Of a stretch of 64,000 nt of DNA, positions 8,599-16,993 are shown one piece after another (the first letter of the stretch is position 1; each line of letters begins with the position of its first letter). The stretch is from an uncultured Bacteroides sp. (lineage in GTDB: Bacteria; Bacteroidota; Bacteroidia; Bacteroidales; Bacteroidaceae), in assembly GCF_900547205.1 (NCBI RefSeq), contig NZ_URFY01000004.1, positions 1 through 64,000 on the forward strand. Reading direction: 5' to 3'. A program made the position numbers and the translations under genes. The notes under the pieces are model-generated. The model did not search any database, was not told the origin of the DNA, and saw nothing but the letters and a program-made list of their open reading frames with translations.

Positions 8599-10290
8599 AT
8601 GAAAAAGAATTGGTTATCATATATGCTTGTATCAGCACTCCTATCGGGAGCGCTGACATCATGCAGCGACTCTTTTCTGGATCTGAAAGACCCGAACCAC
8701 TTTACCAATGAAAACTTCTGGAAAGATAAGGCAGATGCAGAAAGTGCATTGGCTGCGGCTTACTCGCCCATCAAATATCAAATGTATGGATATTACGGCG
8801 CATTCGACGGATGGTTGAACCTCAACAGTCGTGGAGACGATATCTTTACGATACTAAACGAAGAAGCCAGTATGTGGGATATAGCTAATTTCCAAAACTC
8901 TGCAACAACAGGTAATGACCCTTTCGGTGCACTTTATGCCGGTATACAGCGTGCTAATATCGTGCTGAGATATATCGACGATGTTCCGGCAAGCGGCATC
9001 ACGGAAAGCGACCGCGCTACGATTAAAGGAGAAGCACTCACGCTAAGAGCGTATCAATATTTCCTATTGGTGAATAATTACGGAGATGTGCCTTTACGTC
9101 TGATTCCGTCTAATGAAGACGACCCAAACAAAACGTCTTCTCCCCAAGCTGAAATCTGGGCACAGATTGAAACAGACTTGATCACTGCCATCAAAGACGG
9201 GAACTTACCTGAGAACCGCCCTGCAGAACAAAAAGGACGCATTGAGAAAGGTGCAGCCATTACTATACTTGGAAAAGTATACGCAACGCAGCACAAATAT
9301 GCCGAAGCTAAAACACTGTTGAAAGGTCTGATAGACTCGTCTTACGATCCATTTGGCACTTCTACAGGAAAACGCTATAGACTAATGGAGAACTTCGTAG
9401 ACAACTTTACTACTGCCCACGAAAACAATGCAGAATCTATATTTGAATTGCAATATAGCAGCGACGGTGATATGTCGTGGGGTAATGAAGGCGGTATCAG
9501 CCTGGGTAGCTCACTGGCACAGTTTGTAGGTCCTGCAAAATCGGGTGGATGGGCTAAGTTAATGCCTTCCGCATTTCTTGTGAGCGAATTTACTGCCGAA
9601 ACACGCGGAACAGATCCGAAAGTTGTCGATTCAAAGTATGACAAACGTATATATGCCAGTATGTTCTTCACTCCGAGTGAATACGGAGACTGGGTATCAG
9701 AAAAAAATGGCTGGTACGATGGAAAGTTCTACGGCGGTCTGTTCACAATGGATGACCTTTGGACAGGTAATGCCTCCAAAATGGCTGGTGGTGCTCCTAT
9801 CTTTAATGTTAGCCAATCGAGCGGTGCACAAATCGGTAAGTTCCTTTTGAAGAAATACACCGCACACTATGTAAAATCAAAAAGTGCCGATAACATGGGT
9901 AACGTAGAAGGAAGAGCAAACAATGTACGCGCAATACGTTTCGCCGAAACATTATTGCTATACGCCGAGGCTTGCGCCAAAGAAGCAGATAAAGATCAAG
10001 CCAACTGGGCATTGAACGAAATCCGCCAAAGAGCAGGCCTACCGAAAAAAGACTTCGAACAAATCGACCTGATGAAAGAGATTGAACATCAATGTCTATT
10101 AGAGTTCTTCGGTGAAGGTCACCGTTTCGACGACCTCAAGCGTTGGTACACTACTCCTCAAATCTCAATGATATTGAAAGGTAACGACAAACAAGGAGCT
10201 TCTAATTTCAAAGAAAAATATAAATATTTCCCTATTCCTTCCGGCGAACTGAATAACTCTTCAGTTGAACAGAATCCACTATGGAAATAA
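8599..10290 (+). CDS. SusD-like glycan-binding lipoprotein
   Basis: This is the surface lipoprotein partner of the SusC just upstream. The 563-residue product has a lipobox (LTSCSDSFLD, Cys22), TPR-like helices in the N-terminal half (LRAYQYFLLVNNYGDVPL is typical) and the RagB/SusD C-terminal signature (ALNEIRQRAGLP, EFFGEGHRFDDLKRW). It binds the glycan and caps the transporter. The gene follows susC by 33 bp, and its end overlaps the longest possible frame of the next gene by 10 bp. Confidence 0.95.
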   Translation: MKKNWLSYMLVSALLSGALTSCSDSFLDLKDPNHFTNENFWKDKADAESALAAAYSPIKYQMYGYYGAFDGWLNLNSRGDDIFTILNEEASMWDIANFQNSATTGNDPFGALYAGIQRANIVLRYIDDVPASGITESDRATIKGEALTLRAYQYFLLVNNYGDVPLRLIPSNEDDPNKTSSPQAEIWAQIETDLITAIKDGNLPENRPAEQKGRIEKGAAITILGKVYATQHKYAEAKTLLKGLIDSSYDPFGTSTGKRYRLMENFVDNFTTAHENNAESIFELQYSSDGDMSWGNEGGISLGSSLAQFVGPAKSGGWAKLMPSAFLVSEFTAETRGTDPKVVDSKYDKRIYASMFFTPSEYGDWVSEKNGWYDGKFYGGLFTMDDLWTGNASKMAGGAPIFNVSQSSGAQIGKFLLKKYTAHYVKSKSADNMGNVEGRANNVRAIRFAETLLLYAEACAKEADKDQANWALNEIRQRAGLPKKDFEQIDLMKEIEHQCLLEFFGEGHRFDDLKRWYTTPQISMILKGNDKQGASNFKEKYKYFPIPSGELNNSSVEQNPLWK

Positions 10291-10316
10291 TTAATAACAC
10301 TATAAGAAACGAATTT

Positions 10317-11858
10317 ATGAAAAAGATATATTTATTTGTAAGCACATCTTTGTTCTTGCTGTTCGGAGGCATCACGTCTTGCGACGACAATAGCCTGAGC
10401 AATGATGAAGTGTATATTCCGGACCCGGTAGTCATATCCGACGAAGATGACGGTCTGTCACCGGAGCCTACCACGGAATCGGTTATCAGAATCCTACCTG
10501 AAGGCAAGCATCAGGAAATCGATGGTTTCGGATGTAATTTCGGTTGGGCGGAAGCCGTTTATGGATGTACTAAGCGTGAACAGATTATGGACGACCTATA
10601 TGGTGAAGATGGATTGAGATTTAATGTCTATCGTGGTGAGGTATGCGCTTCATCCGCATCAGCTGACGGAAAGACTTTCAATTTCAAAACACAAGAGAAC
10701 TATCATCTGGGAGCACATTCTTCTGAAGCGAAAACACTCTATAAGACGGATGAAGATAAATTTAAAGAATATGCACAACTGTGGATTATCGACTATCTAT
10801 GCAAGAAAAAACGGATGGACATCTATTACTTCTTCTCCGTGTGGACTCCTCCGATTGTATGGAAATCTTTTAGCGAAGGCGAAGAGCAAAATGGTGGAAG
10901 CGGCTCCTTCAATAGCGAATACAGCAAAGAATACGCAGACTTCCTGTCCAGTTTTGCAAAAGCTTTTAAAGACAAATTCGGTATCAACGTTTATGGTATC
11001 TCTGGTTGGAATGAACCTGACCAAGCCATGGGCGGATGGGACGGATGTATATGGGGTAACCAACAAATGGCAGATTTCACGATGAACAATCTGCGCCCAG
11101 CATTGAATGAAAAAGGCTTAAAAGATACAAAAATCATTTATGGAGAATTACCTTGGTGGGCTAATGCCGTTACATGGGTAGAAAATGCACTGAGAGATAA
11201 TCCCGGTTTAGTGGATGCTAATATTGTTGCAGCAGGACATGGCTATTCTACGGTTGACGACAACATCCTTCCAATGAAAGCAGCCCAAGAGAAAGGTATT
11301 CATGTATGGCAGACAGAGACTTGCGATGACAAGACTCGTGACGAAACTTGGAATGATGCAATGAAGTGGGCAAAGAACTATAGCGATTACCTTACTAAAG
11401 CAAACACAAGTGCTGTTGTATGGTGGGCAGGAGCACGTCAATGCTCAACGACCGGTGAAAACCTTCTTCAAACCAATGCATATGATTTTAGTGATAACTT
11501 TTATCGCGTAGATCGTTACTACTCTATCGGACAATTCTCCAGATACATCCAAAGAGGTTCAACACGTGTAGATGTAAAAACCGTATCGACAACGGCAAAC
11601 AGAATCCCGAAAGAATTGAGTGCGTCAGCATACATTAAAGACGATACATATACCATCGTATTGGTAAACAAATCACAAACGAAAGGCTTCGACGCGCTAC
11701 TGGAAATTGATGGCAAAGAATTTGATAGCATGATTTCATACACTTCCAATTCCAGTGTGAAATGGATGCGCAAGAAACTGAATCCTTCTTCAAGCGGCAA
11801 ACGTTCTGTTACTGTGCCTAAATATAGTGTGGTAACTATCACCGGAAGATTCAAATAA
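10317..11858 (+). CDS. GH30 family glycoside hydrolase lipoprotein
   Basis: This is a predicted endo-acting beta-glycanase anchored as a lipoprotein (GGITSC). The (beta/alpha)8 catalytic core is recognisable: IDGFGCNFGWAEA near the start, FSVWTPP, the acid/base glutamate in GWNEPDQ (E233) and the nucleophile in WQTETC (E334). A C-terminal beta domain is typical of GH30. The start at 10317 is chosen because it directly precedes the signal peptide; the frame opens at 10281 inside susD. The total of 513 residues is usual for the family. GH30 members attack xylan, beta-1,6-glucan and other backbones, so the substrate is not assigned. The gene sits in the SusCD operon, 27 bp after susD. Confidence 0.88.
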   Translation: MKKIYLFVSTSLFLLFGGITSCDDNSLSNDEVYIPDPVVISDEDDGLSPEPTTESVIRILPEGKHQEIDGFGCNFGWAEAVYGCTKREQIMDDLYGEDGLRFNVYRGEVCASSASADGKTFNFKTQENYHLGAHSSEAKTLYKTDEDKFKEYAQLWIIDYLCKKKRMDIYYFFSVWTPPIVWKSFSEGEEQNGGSGSFNSEYSKEYADFLSSFAKAFKDKFGINVYGISGWNEPDQAMGGWDGCIWGNQQMADFTMNNLRPALNEKGLKDTKIIYGELPWWANAVTWVENALRDNPGLVDANIVAAGHGYSTVDDNILPMKAAQEKGIHVWQTETCDDKTRDETWNDAMKWAKNYSDYLTKANTSAVVWWAGARQCSTTGENLLQTNAYDFSDNFYRVDRYYSIGQFSRYIQRGSTRVDVKTVSTTANRIPKELSASAYIKDDTYTIVLVNKSQTKGFDALLEIDGKEFDSMISYTSNSSVKWMRKKLNPSSSGKRSVTVPKYSVVTITGRFK

Positions 11859-11894
11859 AAGAAGCTGTTGAATAATTAAAAAGAAGTAATACGA

Positions 11895-13322
11895 ATGAAA
11901 AAGAATATTATAAATTTGGCAGGAGCTTTATTAAGCTCCGCCATACTGATGTTCGGTTGCTCAGAAGATCTCCCGTCATATAGTGATCTTAAAGTGGATA
12001 AGACAGAAGTATTTATCCAAGCAGACGGAGAAACCCCCACAGCAATAGTAAACATCACAGAAGGAAACGGCAACTATAACGTAATTGTAGCTGACGAGAA
12101 TGTAGCAACAGCTACTCTCAATGGCAATCAGATTACGTTGAATGGCTTAAATAATGGAGTTACAACTGTCACTATCACGGACTGGTCTAAACATTCTGCT
12201 GTTATCAAAGTAAATGTAAAGGAAGATTTTGAGTTAACTTTGGATAAAACAGAGTTAGTGATGACGAAAGCCACAAAACCCATTGAAGTTAATATTATCG
12301 CTGGCAACGGAGACTATCAGGTAGAAAGCAGTAATAGTGAAGTGGCAACGGTCGAACTGATTTCAGAAGGAAAAGTGCAGGTTACTGCCATGGGTAACGG
12401 TTCTGCCACTATCAAAGTGACTGATGCAGATGGCAAAACGGCATCAATAAATGTAACTGTATGCGACCAGTTGGTACTCGAAAAGACTTCAGACATAATA
12501 GCAATTAATGGGACTCTAAACATTGCAATCACAACAGGTAGCGGTGAATATACTGTTACCAGTGACAACGTAGAGATAGCTACTGCCGTAGTTTCCGAAT
12601 CGGGTGATGCTATCAGCATTACTGGAGTTTCAAAAGGTGAAGCTAAAATCACGGTTACCGACAAGTGGGAATTCTCAGCTACTATCGCTATTAAAGTTGT
12701 AGACGAATTCAAATTAGAAAAGACGACCATTACTCTCTTGGACATCGAAACTCCACAAACTATTAAAATATTGGAAGGTAGTGAAGATTATACTATTAGT
12801 ACAACCAGCGAGTCATTAAAATGTGTTATCTCTGACGATAAAAAGACACTGTCTTTAAGCGGAATAGAGAAAAAGATGGCTTTCAATCAAATAATTACAG
12901 TGACAGACAATAAACTTAATAAGTCTTTGGAAATTATTGTGAAAGAGGTAAATTATAAAATCGATGCATACGGATGTGCAAGATGGTATATTGATGGCAA
13001 CATTGGCATCCCGACTAATAGTAAATTCGAAACGAAAAACGGACGCGAATACCTGACTGTAGGAACAGAATCCGGTTCGAAATATATAAACGGCTTCGTC
13101 CTTTCATTTGAAGGCAACCGCCTTATATATGGTTACAAGGACAATCCGACCTTATATCGTCTCGATTCTGAAGGTAACGAGGTAGATCCTATTTCCATCA
13201 ACAATTTGGAAGTGTACAAGACTGAAACTGGCACAGACGGCAACGGTAAATATTGGATCAGATTCTATGAAGGAAATAATTATCTTTGGTCATATATTGT
13301 AACCGAGACCAAATTAAACTGA
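11895..13322 (+). CDS. Ig-like repeat surface lipoprotein, probable glycan-binding protein
   Basis: The 475-residue lipoprotein (MFGCSEDLPSY lipobox) contains four tandem bacterial Ig-like (BIG2-type) repeats of about 80 residues (roughly 27-110, 111-190, 191-270, 271-355). Each starts with an L-x-L-[DE]-K-T motif and includes a stretch like G-N-G-x-Y-x-V. A distinct C-terminal domain of about 115 residues follows (from KIDAYGCARWY) and may be the ligand-binding part. Its place after SusD and GH30 is where Bacteroides loci normally encode a surface glycan-binding protein. Binding is inferred from position and architecture only. Confidence 0.8.
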   Translation: MKKNIINLAGALLSSAILMFGCSEDLPSYSDLKVDKTEVFIQADGETPTAIVNITEGNGNYNVIVADENVATATLNGNQITLNGLNNGVTTVTITDWSKHSAVIKVNVKEDFELTLDKTELVMTKATKPIEVNIIAGNGDYQVESSNSEVATVELISEGKVQVTAMGNGSATIKVTDADGKTASINVTVCDQLVLEKTSDIIAINGTLNIAITTGSGEYTVTSDNVEIATAVVSESGDAISITGVSKGEAKITVTDKWEFSATIAIKVVDEFKLEKTTITLLDIETPQTIKILEGSEDYTISTTSESLKCVISDDKKTLSLSGIEKKMAFNQIITVTDNKLNKSLEIIVKEVNYKIDAYGCARWYIDGNIGIPTNSKFETKNGREYLTVGTESGSKYINGFVLSFEGNRLIYGYKDNPTLYRLDSEGNEVDPISINNLEVYKTETGTDGNGKYWIRFYEGNNYLWSYIVTETKLN

Positions 13323-13333
13323 CACATTAGCAT

Positions 13334-13374
13334 AAAAGGATTCCGGATACTATTGACAGCACCGGAATTCTTTT
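13334..13374 (+). terminator. Hairpin between the Ig-repeat gene and mgp
   Basis: AAAAGGATTCCGG (13334-13346) pairs with CCGGAATTCTTTT (13362-13374) with a single mismatch, and the 3' arm ends in TTTT. It sits in the 68-bp gap just before mgp and could lower read-through, so the cytoplasmic enzyme is made at a different level from the surface proteins. Confidence 0.55.
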
Positions 13375-13390
13375 ATAAAGAGATAAGAAT

Positions 13391-14587
13391 ATGAACAAAT
13401 CATATAGTAACAGACTGCGTCTTCTACAAGAAACGCATGAAACTCTGATAACCCGCCCGAACAAGAAGATTCTTCCGGGCAATGGGATTTTTGAAAGATA
13501 TGAATATCCGGCATTAACGAACGAGCACGCTCCACTGGAGTGGCGCTACGACCTGAATCCGGGGACAAACCCTTGGCTGATGGAACGTATCGGAATCAAT
13601 GCCACTATGAATTCGGGAGCCATCAAATGGCACGGAAAGTACCTGATGGCAGTTCGTGTGGAGGGGAATGATCGCAAATCATTCTTTGCCATCGCCGAAA
13701 GCCCGAATGGCGTGGACAACTTCCGCTTCTGGGAGTATCCGATAGTGCTGCCGGACATAGACCCTTCGGAAACGAATGTCTACGATATGCGCCTGACGGC
13801 TCATGAAGACAGTTGGATTTACGGTATCTTCTGTAGCGAGAGTCTCGACCCCAATGCAGCACCGGGCGATTTGTCGTCTGCCGTGGCTAAAGCAGGCATC
13901 GTACGTACTAAAGACTTGAAGAATTGGGAGCGGCTACCGAACCTAATCGCTAAAAGCCAGCAGCGGAATGTCGTTCTGCACCCGGAGTTCGTAAAAGGAA
14001 AATACGCTCTTTACACCCGCCCGCAAGATAGCTTCATCGATGCTGGAAACGGTGGAGGTATCGGCTGGGCATTGATTGACGACATTACTCACGCCGAAGT
14101 GAAAGAGGAGACAATCATTAATCACCGTCATTATCACACGATAAAGGAGGTGAAAAACGGCGAAGGACCCCATCCTATCAAAACCCCCAAAGGATGGTTG
14201 CATCTTGCCCACGGAGTTCGTGGCTGCGCAGCAGGATTGCGTTATGTGCTTTATCTGTATATGACGTCACTCGAAGATCCGACAAAGATTATTGCTGAAC
14301 CGGGCGGATTCTTAATGGCTCCCGCAGGAGAAGAAAGAATAGGGGATGTATCAAACGTACTGTTCTCCAACGGCTGGATTGCCGATGAAGACGGAACCGT
14401 ATATATATACTACGCTTCTTCGGACACCCGTATGCACGTAGCTACTTCAACCATTAGCAGACTTGTAGATTATTGTTTTAATACCCCGGCAGACGGACTT
14501 CGTTCCGCTGCTTCTGTAGAAAATATTTGCCAGTTGATTGAAGCTAACAAATTAGTGATGGCCGAAACGGAGAGAGTTTATTTATAA
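13391..14587 (+). CDS. mgp: GH130 glycosidase, 4-O-beta-mannosyl-glucose phosphorylase-like
   Basis: Members of this GH130 group reversibly phosphorolyse beta-1,4-mannosyl-glucose to mannose-1-phosphate and glucose in the cytoplasm. The 398-residue product has no signal peptide and carries the five-bladed-propeller family features. These include GTNPWLMERIGINATMNSGA and NVYDMRLTAHED, with the catalytic aspartate at D132 (D131 in the B. fragilis enzyme as I recall it). HPEF, RPQD and GEGPHPIKTPKGW follow. In B. fragilis the enzyme works with a mannanase, an epimerase and a symporter. Here a symporter follows, but no epimerase or GH26 mannanase is in the window. The annotation is strong for the family and moderate for the exact substrate. 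Confidence 0.88.
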   Translation: MNKSYSNRLRLLQETHETLITRPNKKILPGNGIFERYEYPALTNEHAPLEWRYDLNPGTNPWLMERIGINATMNSGAIKWHGKYLMAVRVEGNDRKSFFAIAESPNGVDNFRFWEYPIVLPDIDPSETNVYDMRLTAHEDSWIYGIFCSESLDPNAAPGDLSSAVAKAGIVRTKDLKNWERLPNLIAKSQQRNVVLHPEFVKGKYALYTRPQDSFIDAGNGGGIGWALIDDITHAEVKEETIINHRHYHTIKEVKNGEGPHPIKTPKGWLHLAHGVRGCAAGLRYVLYLYMTSLEDPTKIIAEPGGFLMAPAGEERIGDVSNVLFSNGWIADEDGTVYIYYASSDTRMHVATSTISRLVDYCFNTPADGLRSAASVENICQLIEANKLVMAETERVYL

Positions 14588-14593
14588 CGGCAG

Positions 14594-14643
14594 AGCGCAA
14601 AGTAATCCGATTATGTTCTAATCGGACGCTTTGCGCTTTTTTT
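14594..14643 (+). terminator. Rho-independent terminator after mgp
   Basis: AGCGCAAAG (14594-14602) pairs with CTTTGCGCT (14629-14637), and the inner stem TCCGATTA/TAATCGGA (14606-14613 with 14619-14626) closes a five-base loop. A run of seven Ts follows. This separates the SusCD-GH130 operon from the symporter unit. Confidence 0.9.
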
Positions 14644-14865
14644 ATCTTACTTCCACTCTAGCAGGAACTTACGAATTGGAATTTGTTTTATTCCTTGATA
14701 AGTCGTACCTTCGAGTTCATCCATTGGGCTCTCTTTTATAATACTCCGGCTTTCTCATCTTATTTCTTATACGAAATAGAATAACCCCATTATAAATAGG
14801 ATATATTCTCAAAACTCCAATATTCAACAATCAAAGCCTTAATAATATTCTTCGCCATATGCGTC

Positions 14866-14986
14866 TATCTTCTATAAAAGACAGATTCAGCATCATTTTA
14901 TCGATTATAGAAGATAAAACACGAATTCTCAGCATGATGTGAGCTGTTTTAAGCTCATCATTATCAATATTGTATCAGAATGAGCT
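14866..14986. promoter_or_regulatory. Operator-like inverted repeats upstream of the symporter
   Basis: Two sets of dyads lie just upstream of the promoter at 14996. TATCTTCTATAA (14866-14877) is the exact complement of TTATAGAAGATA (14905-14916). GAGCT/AGCTC pairs at 14941-14945 and 14952-14956 are followed by ATGAGCT at 14980-14986, the complement of AGCTCAT at 14952-14958. Their distance from the -33 box suits an activator. The rest of 14644-14865 contains no convincing gene. Confidence 0.5.
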
Positions 14987-14995
14987 AAAATAATA

Positions 14996-15027
14996 TTTGT
15001 TTTCTTGCAACTTTCGCCTTACTTTTG
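14996..15027 (+). promoter_or_regulatory. Consensus Bacteroides promoter of the symporter operon
   Basis: TTTG at 14996-14999, a 20-bp spacer and TACTTTTG at 15020-15027 match the Bacteroides -33/-7 consensus. Transcription should begin near 15034, 38 bp before the ATG at 15072. The Met at 14997 overlaps the -33 box and is therefore rejected as the start. Confidence 0.8.
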
Positions 15028-15071
15028 CACCGAATAGAGTAATAACAATAAAATCTAATCGAAACAACGAT

Positions 15072-16952
15072 ATGAAACTACACACAGCAGACCTTCTCAT
15101 TATCTGCGCCTATCTTATAGCCATGATTGTTATCGGGCTGGTTCTGAAAAAACGTGCCGCTCAAAACATGGACTCCTATTTCTTAGGAGGAAAAACGTTA
15201 CCTTTCTATATGCTCGGATTATCCAACGCATCCGGTATGTTCGACATCACCGGCACCATGCTGATGGTATACTGGGCTTTCGCCTACGGCTTTAAGAGTC
15301 TGTGGATTCCTTGGCTATGGCCGGTATTCAATCAGATATTCCTTATGGTTTACCTATCCGTATGGCTCCGCCGCTCCAATGTACTGACAGGAGCCGAATG
15401 GATAAAAACCCGTTTCGGCAAAGGGAAAGGAGCTACCCTTTCTCATACGATTGTGGTGATATTTGCATTATTAAGCGTTTTAGGATTTCTTAGTTACGGT
15501 TTTATAGGTATTGGTAAATTTATGGAGATATTTATCCCCTGGGAAGTATTATCTCCTTTTATTCCTTTCAATGTTCCTGCAGAATACGTACCCCATGTAT
15601 ATGGCATATTCTTTACCGCCATCGCCACTTTCTATGTGATGCTTGGAGGTATGTTGAGTATCGTATGGACAGATGTTGTCCAGTTTCTTATCATGACTGT
15701 GGCGGGTGTCGTCATTGTCGTTATCGGAATGCAGATGGTGGCTCCGGATATGATTCACTCTTTTGTTCCGGCAGGATGGGACTCGCCCTTCTTCGGATGG
15801 ACGCTCGATATCGACTGGAGCAGCCGGATGAACCTGCTCACGGAGCGAATGGCGAATGAGCCGTATAGCCTGATAAGTATTTTCGTGATGATGGCTTTAC
15901 TGAAAGGCATCTTTATGAGTATGGCAGGACCTGCCCCCAATTATGATATGCAGAAGATTCTCTCGTGTAAATCGCCGAAAGAAGCGGCTATGATGAGCGG
16001 TTCGGTATCAGTAGTATTGCTAATTCCCCGCTACCTGATGATTATGGGATTTGCCCTGCTTGCCATCTACTTCTTTAAAGAAGACGGCGGAATGGCACAA
16101 ATGGAAGTGACACGTACCGACTTCGAAACAATTCTTCCTCATCTGATTACACGTTATGTTCCGGCAGGACTGGCGGGACTGTTATTGGCAGGATTGCTGG
16201 CGGCCTTTATGTCTACCTTTGCCTCAACAGTGAATGCTGCGCCGGCTTACATCGTGAACGACATTTACCTGAAATACATCAACCCCAAGGCAAGTGTAAA
16301 GACACAAATACGCAGCAGTTATATCATTTCTGTGGCAGTGGTAGTTGTCAGCACCGTTATCGGATTCTTCCTGAAAGATATCAACGAAATCTTCCAATGG
16401 ATTGTAGGTGCACTCTTCGGAGGATATATTGCAGCCAACGTGCTGAAATGGCACTGGTGGCGCTTCAACGGAGAAGGTTACTTCTGGGGAATGGCTGCCG
16501 GAGTGGCTGCGGCTATCGTTATGAAGTTTACAGTGCCCGATGCATGGGTGCTCTATTTCTTCCCGGTACTATTCGGTGTGTCACTGATTGGGTGCATCGT
16601 CGGAACTTACAGCGCTCCTCCTACGGATGAAGATACGCTTATCAGTTTCTACACCCGTGTACGTCCGTGGGGATGGTGGAAGCCGATTCAGGAAAAGGCA
16701 CTGGCACGCTATCCGCACATCGAGGCAAACAAAAATTTCAAAAGAGATGCTTTCAACGTAGCTATCGGTATTATCTGGCAATGCAGCCTTACAATTATTC
16801 CGATGTATCTCGTTGTGCGCGGACAACTGGGACTCTGGAGTTCCATTGCCATACTACTGATTACAACATTGATATTGAGAAAGACTTGGTACAAGCCTTT
16901 GTGTAAGGAGGAAGCGAGATACAACGAGGAAATGAAGCAAATAGATAAATAA
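15072..16952 (+). CDS. Sodium:solute symporter (SSS family)
   Basis: This inner-membrane sugar transporter of the SSS family carries about 14 hydrophobic segments across 626 residues. It begins MKLHTADLLIICAYLIAM and then has the family's YFLGGKTLPFY region and the GLLLAGLLAAFMSTFAS helix. It probably takes up the mono- or disaccharide released by the upstream locus, coupled to sodium. The start is set by the promoter at 14996-15027 and the hydrophobic first helix. The phosphoesterase gene follows after 41 bp and is likely co-transcribed. Proximity to mgp mirrors the B. fragilis mannosylglucose cluster, where a symporter is also present. Confidence 0.9.
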   Translation: MKLHTADLLIICAYLIAMIVIGLVLKKRAAQNMDSYFLGGKTLPFYMLGLSNASGMFDITGTMLMVYWAFAYGFKSLWIPWLWPVFNQIFLMVYLSVWLRRSNVLTGAEWIKTRFGKGKGATLSHTIVVIFALLSVLGFLSYGFIGIGKFMEIFIPWEVLSPFIPFNVPAEYVPHVYGIFFTAIATFYVMLGGMLSIVWTDVVQFLIMTVAGVVIVVIGMQMVAPDMIHSFVPAGWDSPFFGWTLDIDWSSRMNLLTERMANEPYSLISIFVMMALLKGIFMSMAGPAPNYDMQKILSCKSPKEAAMMSGSVSVVLLIPRYLMIMGFALLAIYFFKEDGGMAQMEVTRTDFETILPHLITRYVPAGLAGLLLAGLLAAFMSTFASTVNAAPAYIVNDIYLKYINPKASVKTQIRSSYIISVAVVVVSTVIGFFLKDINEIFQWIVGALFGGYIAANVLKWHWWRFNGEGYFWGMAAGVAAAIVMKFTVPDAWVLYFFPVLFGVSLIGCIVGTYSAPPTDEDTLISFYTRVRPWGWWKPIQEKALARYPHIEANKNFKRDAFNVAIGIIWQCSLTIIPMYLVVRGQLGLWSSIAILLITTLILRKTWYKPLCKEEARYNEEMKQIDK

Positions 16953-16993
16953 GAAATAATTAGCTTAACACACTAAAAAACAGAGAACCGACC

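Noticed and set aside
13532..13543. CCACTGGAGTGG inside mgp, same as the array B core
   Set aside because: Single copy within conserved codons (P-L-E-W) of the gene, no 22-bp neighbours.
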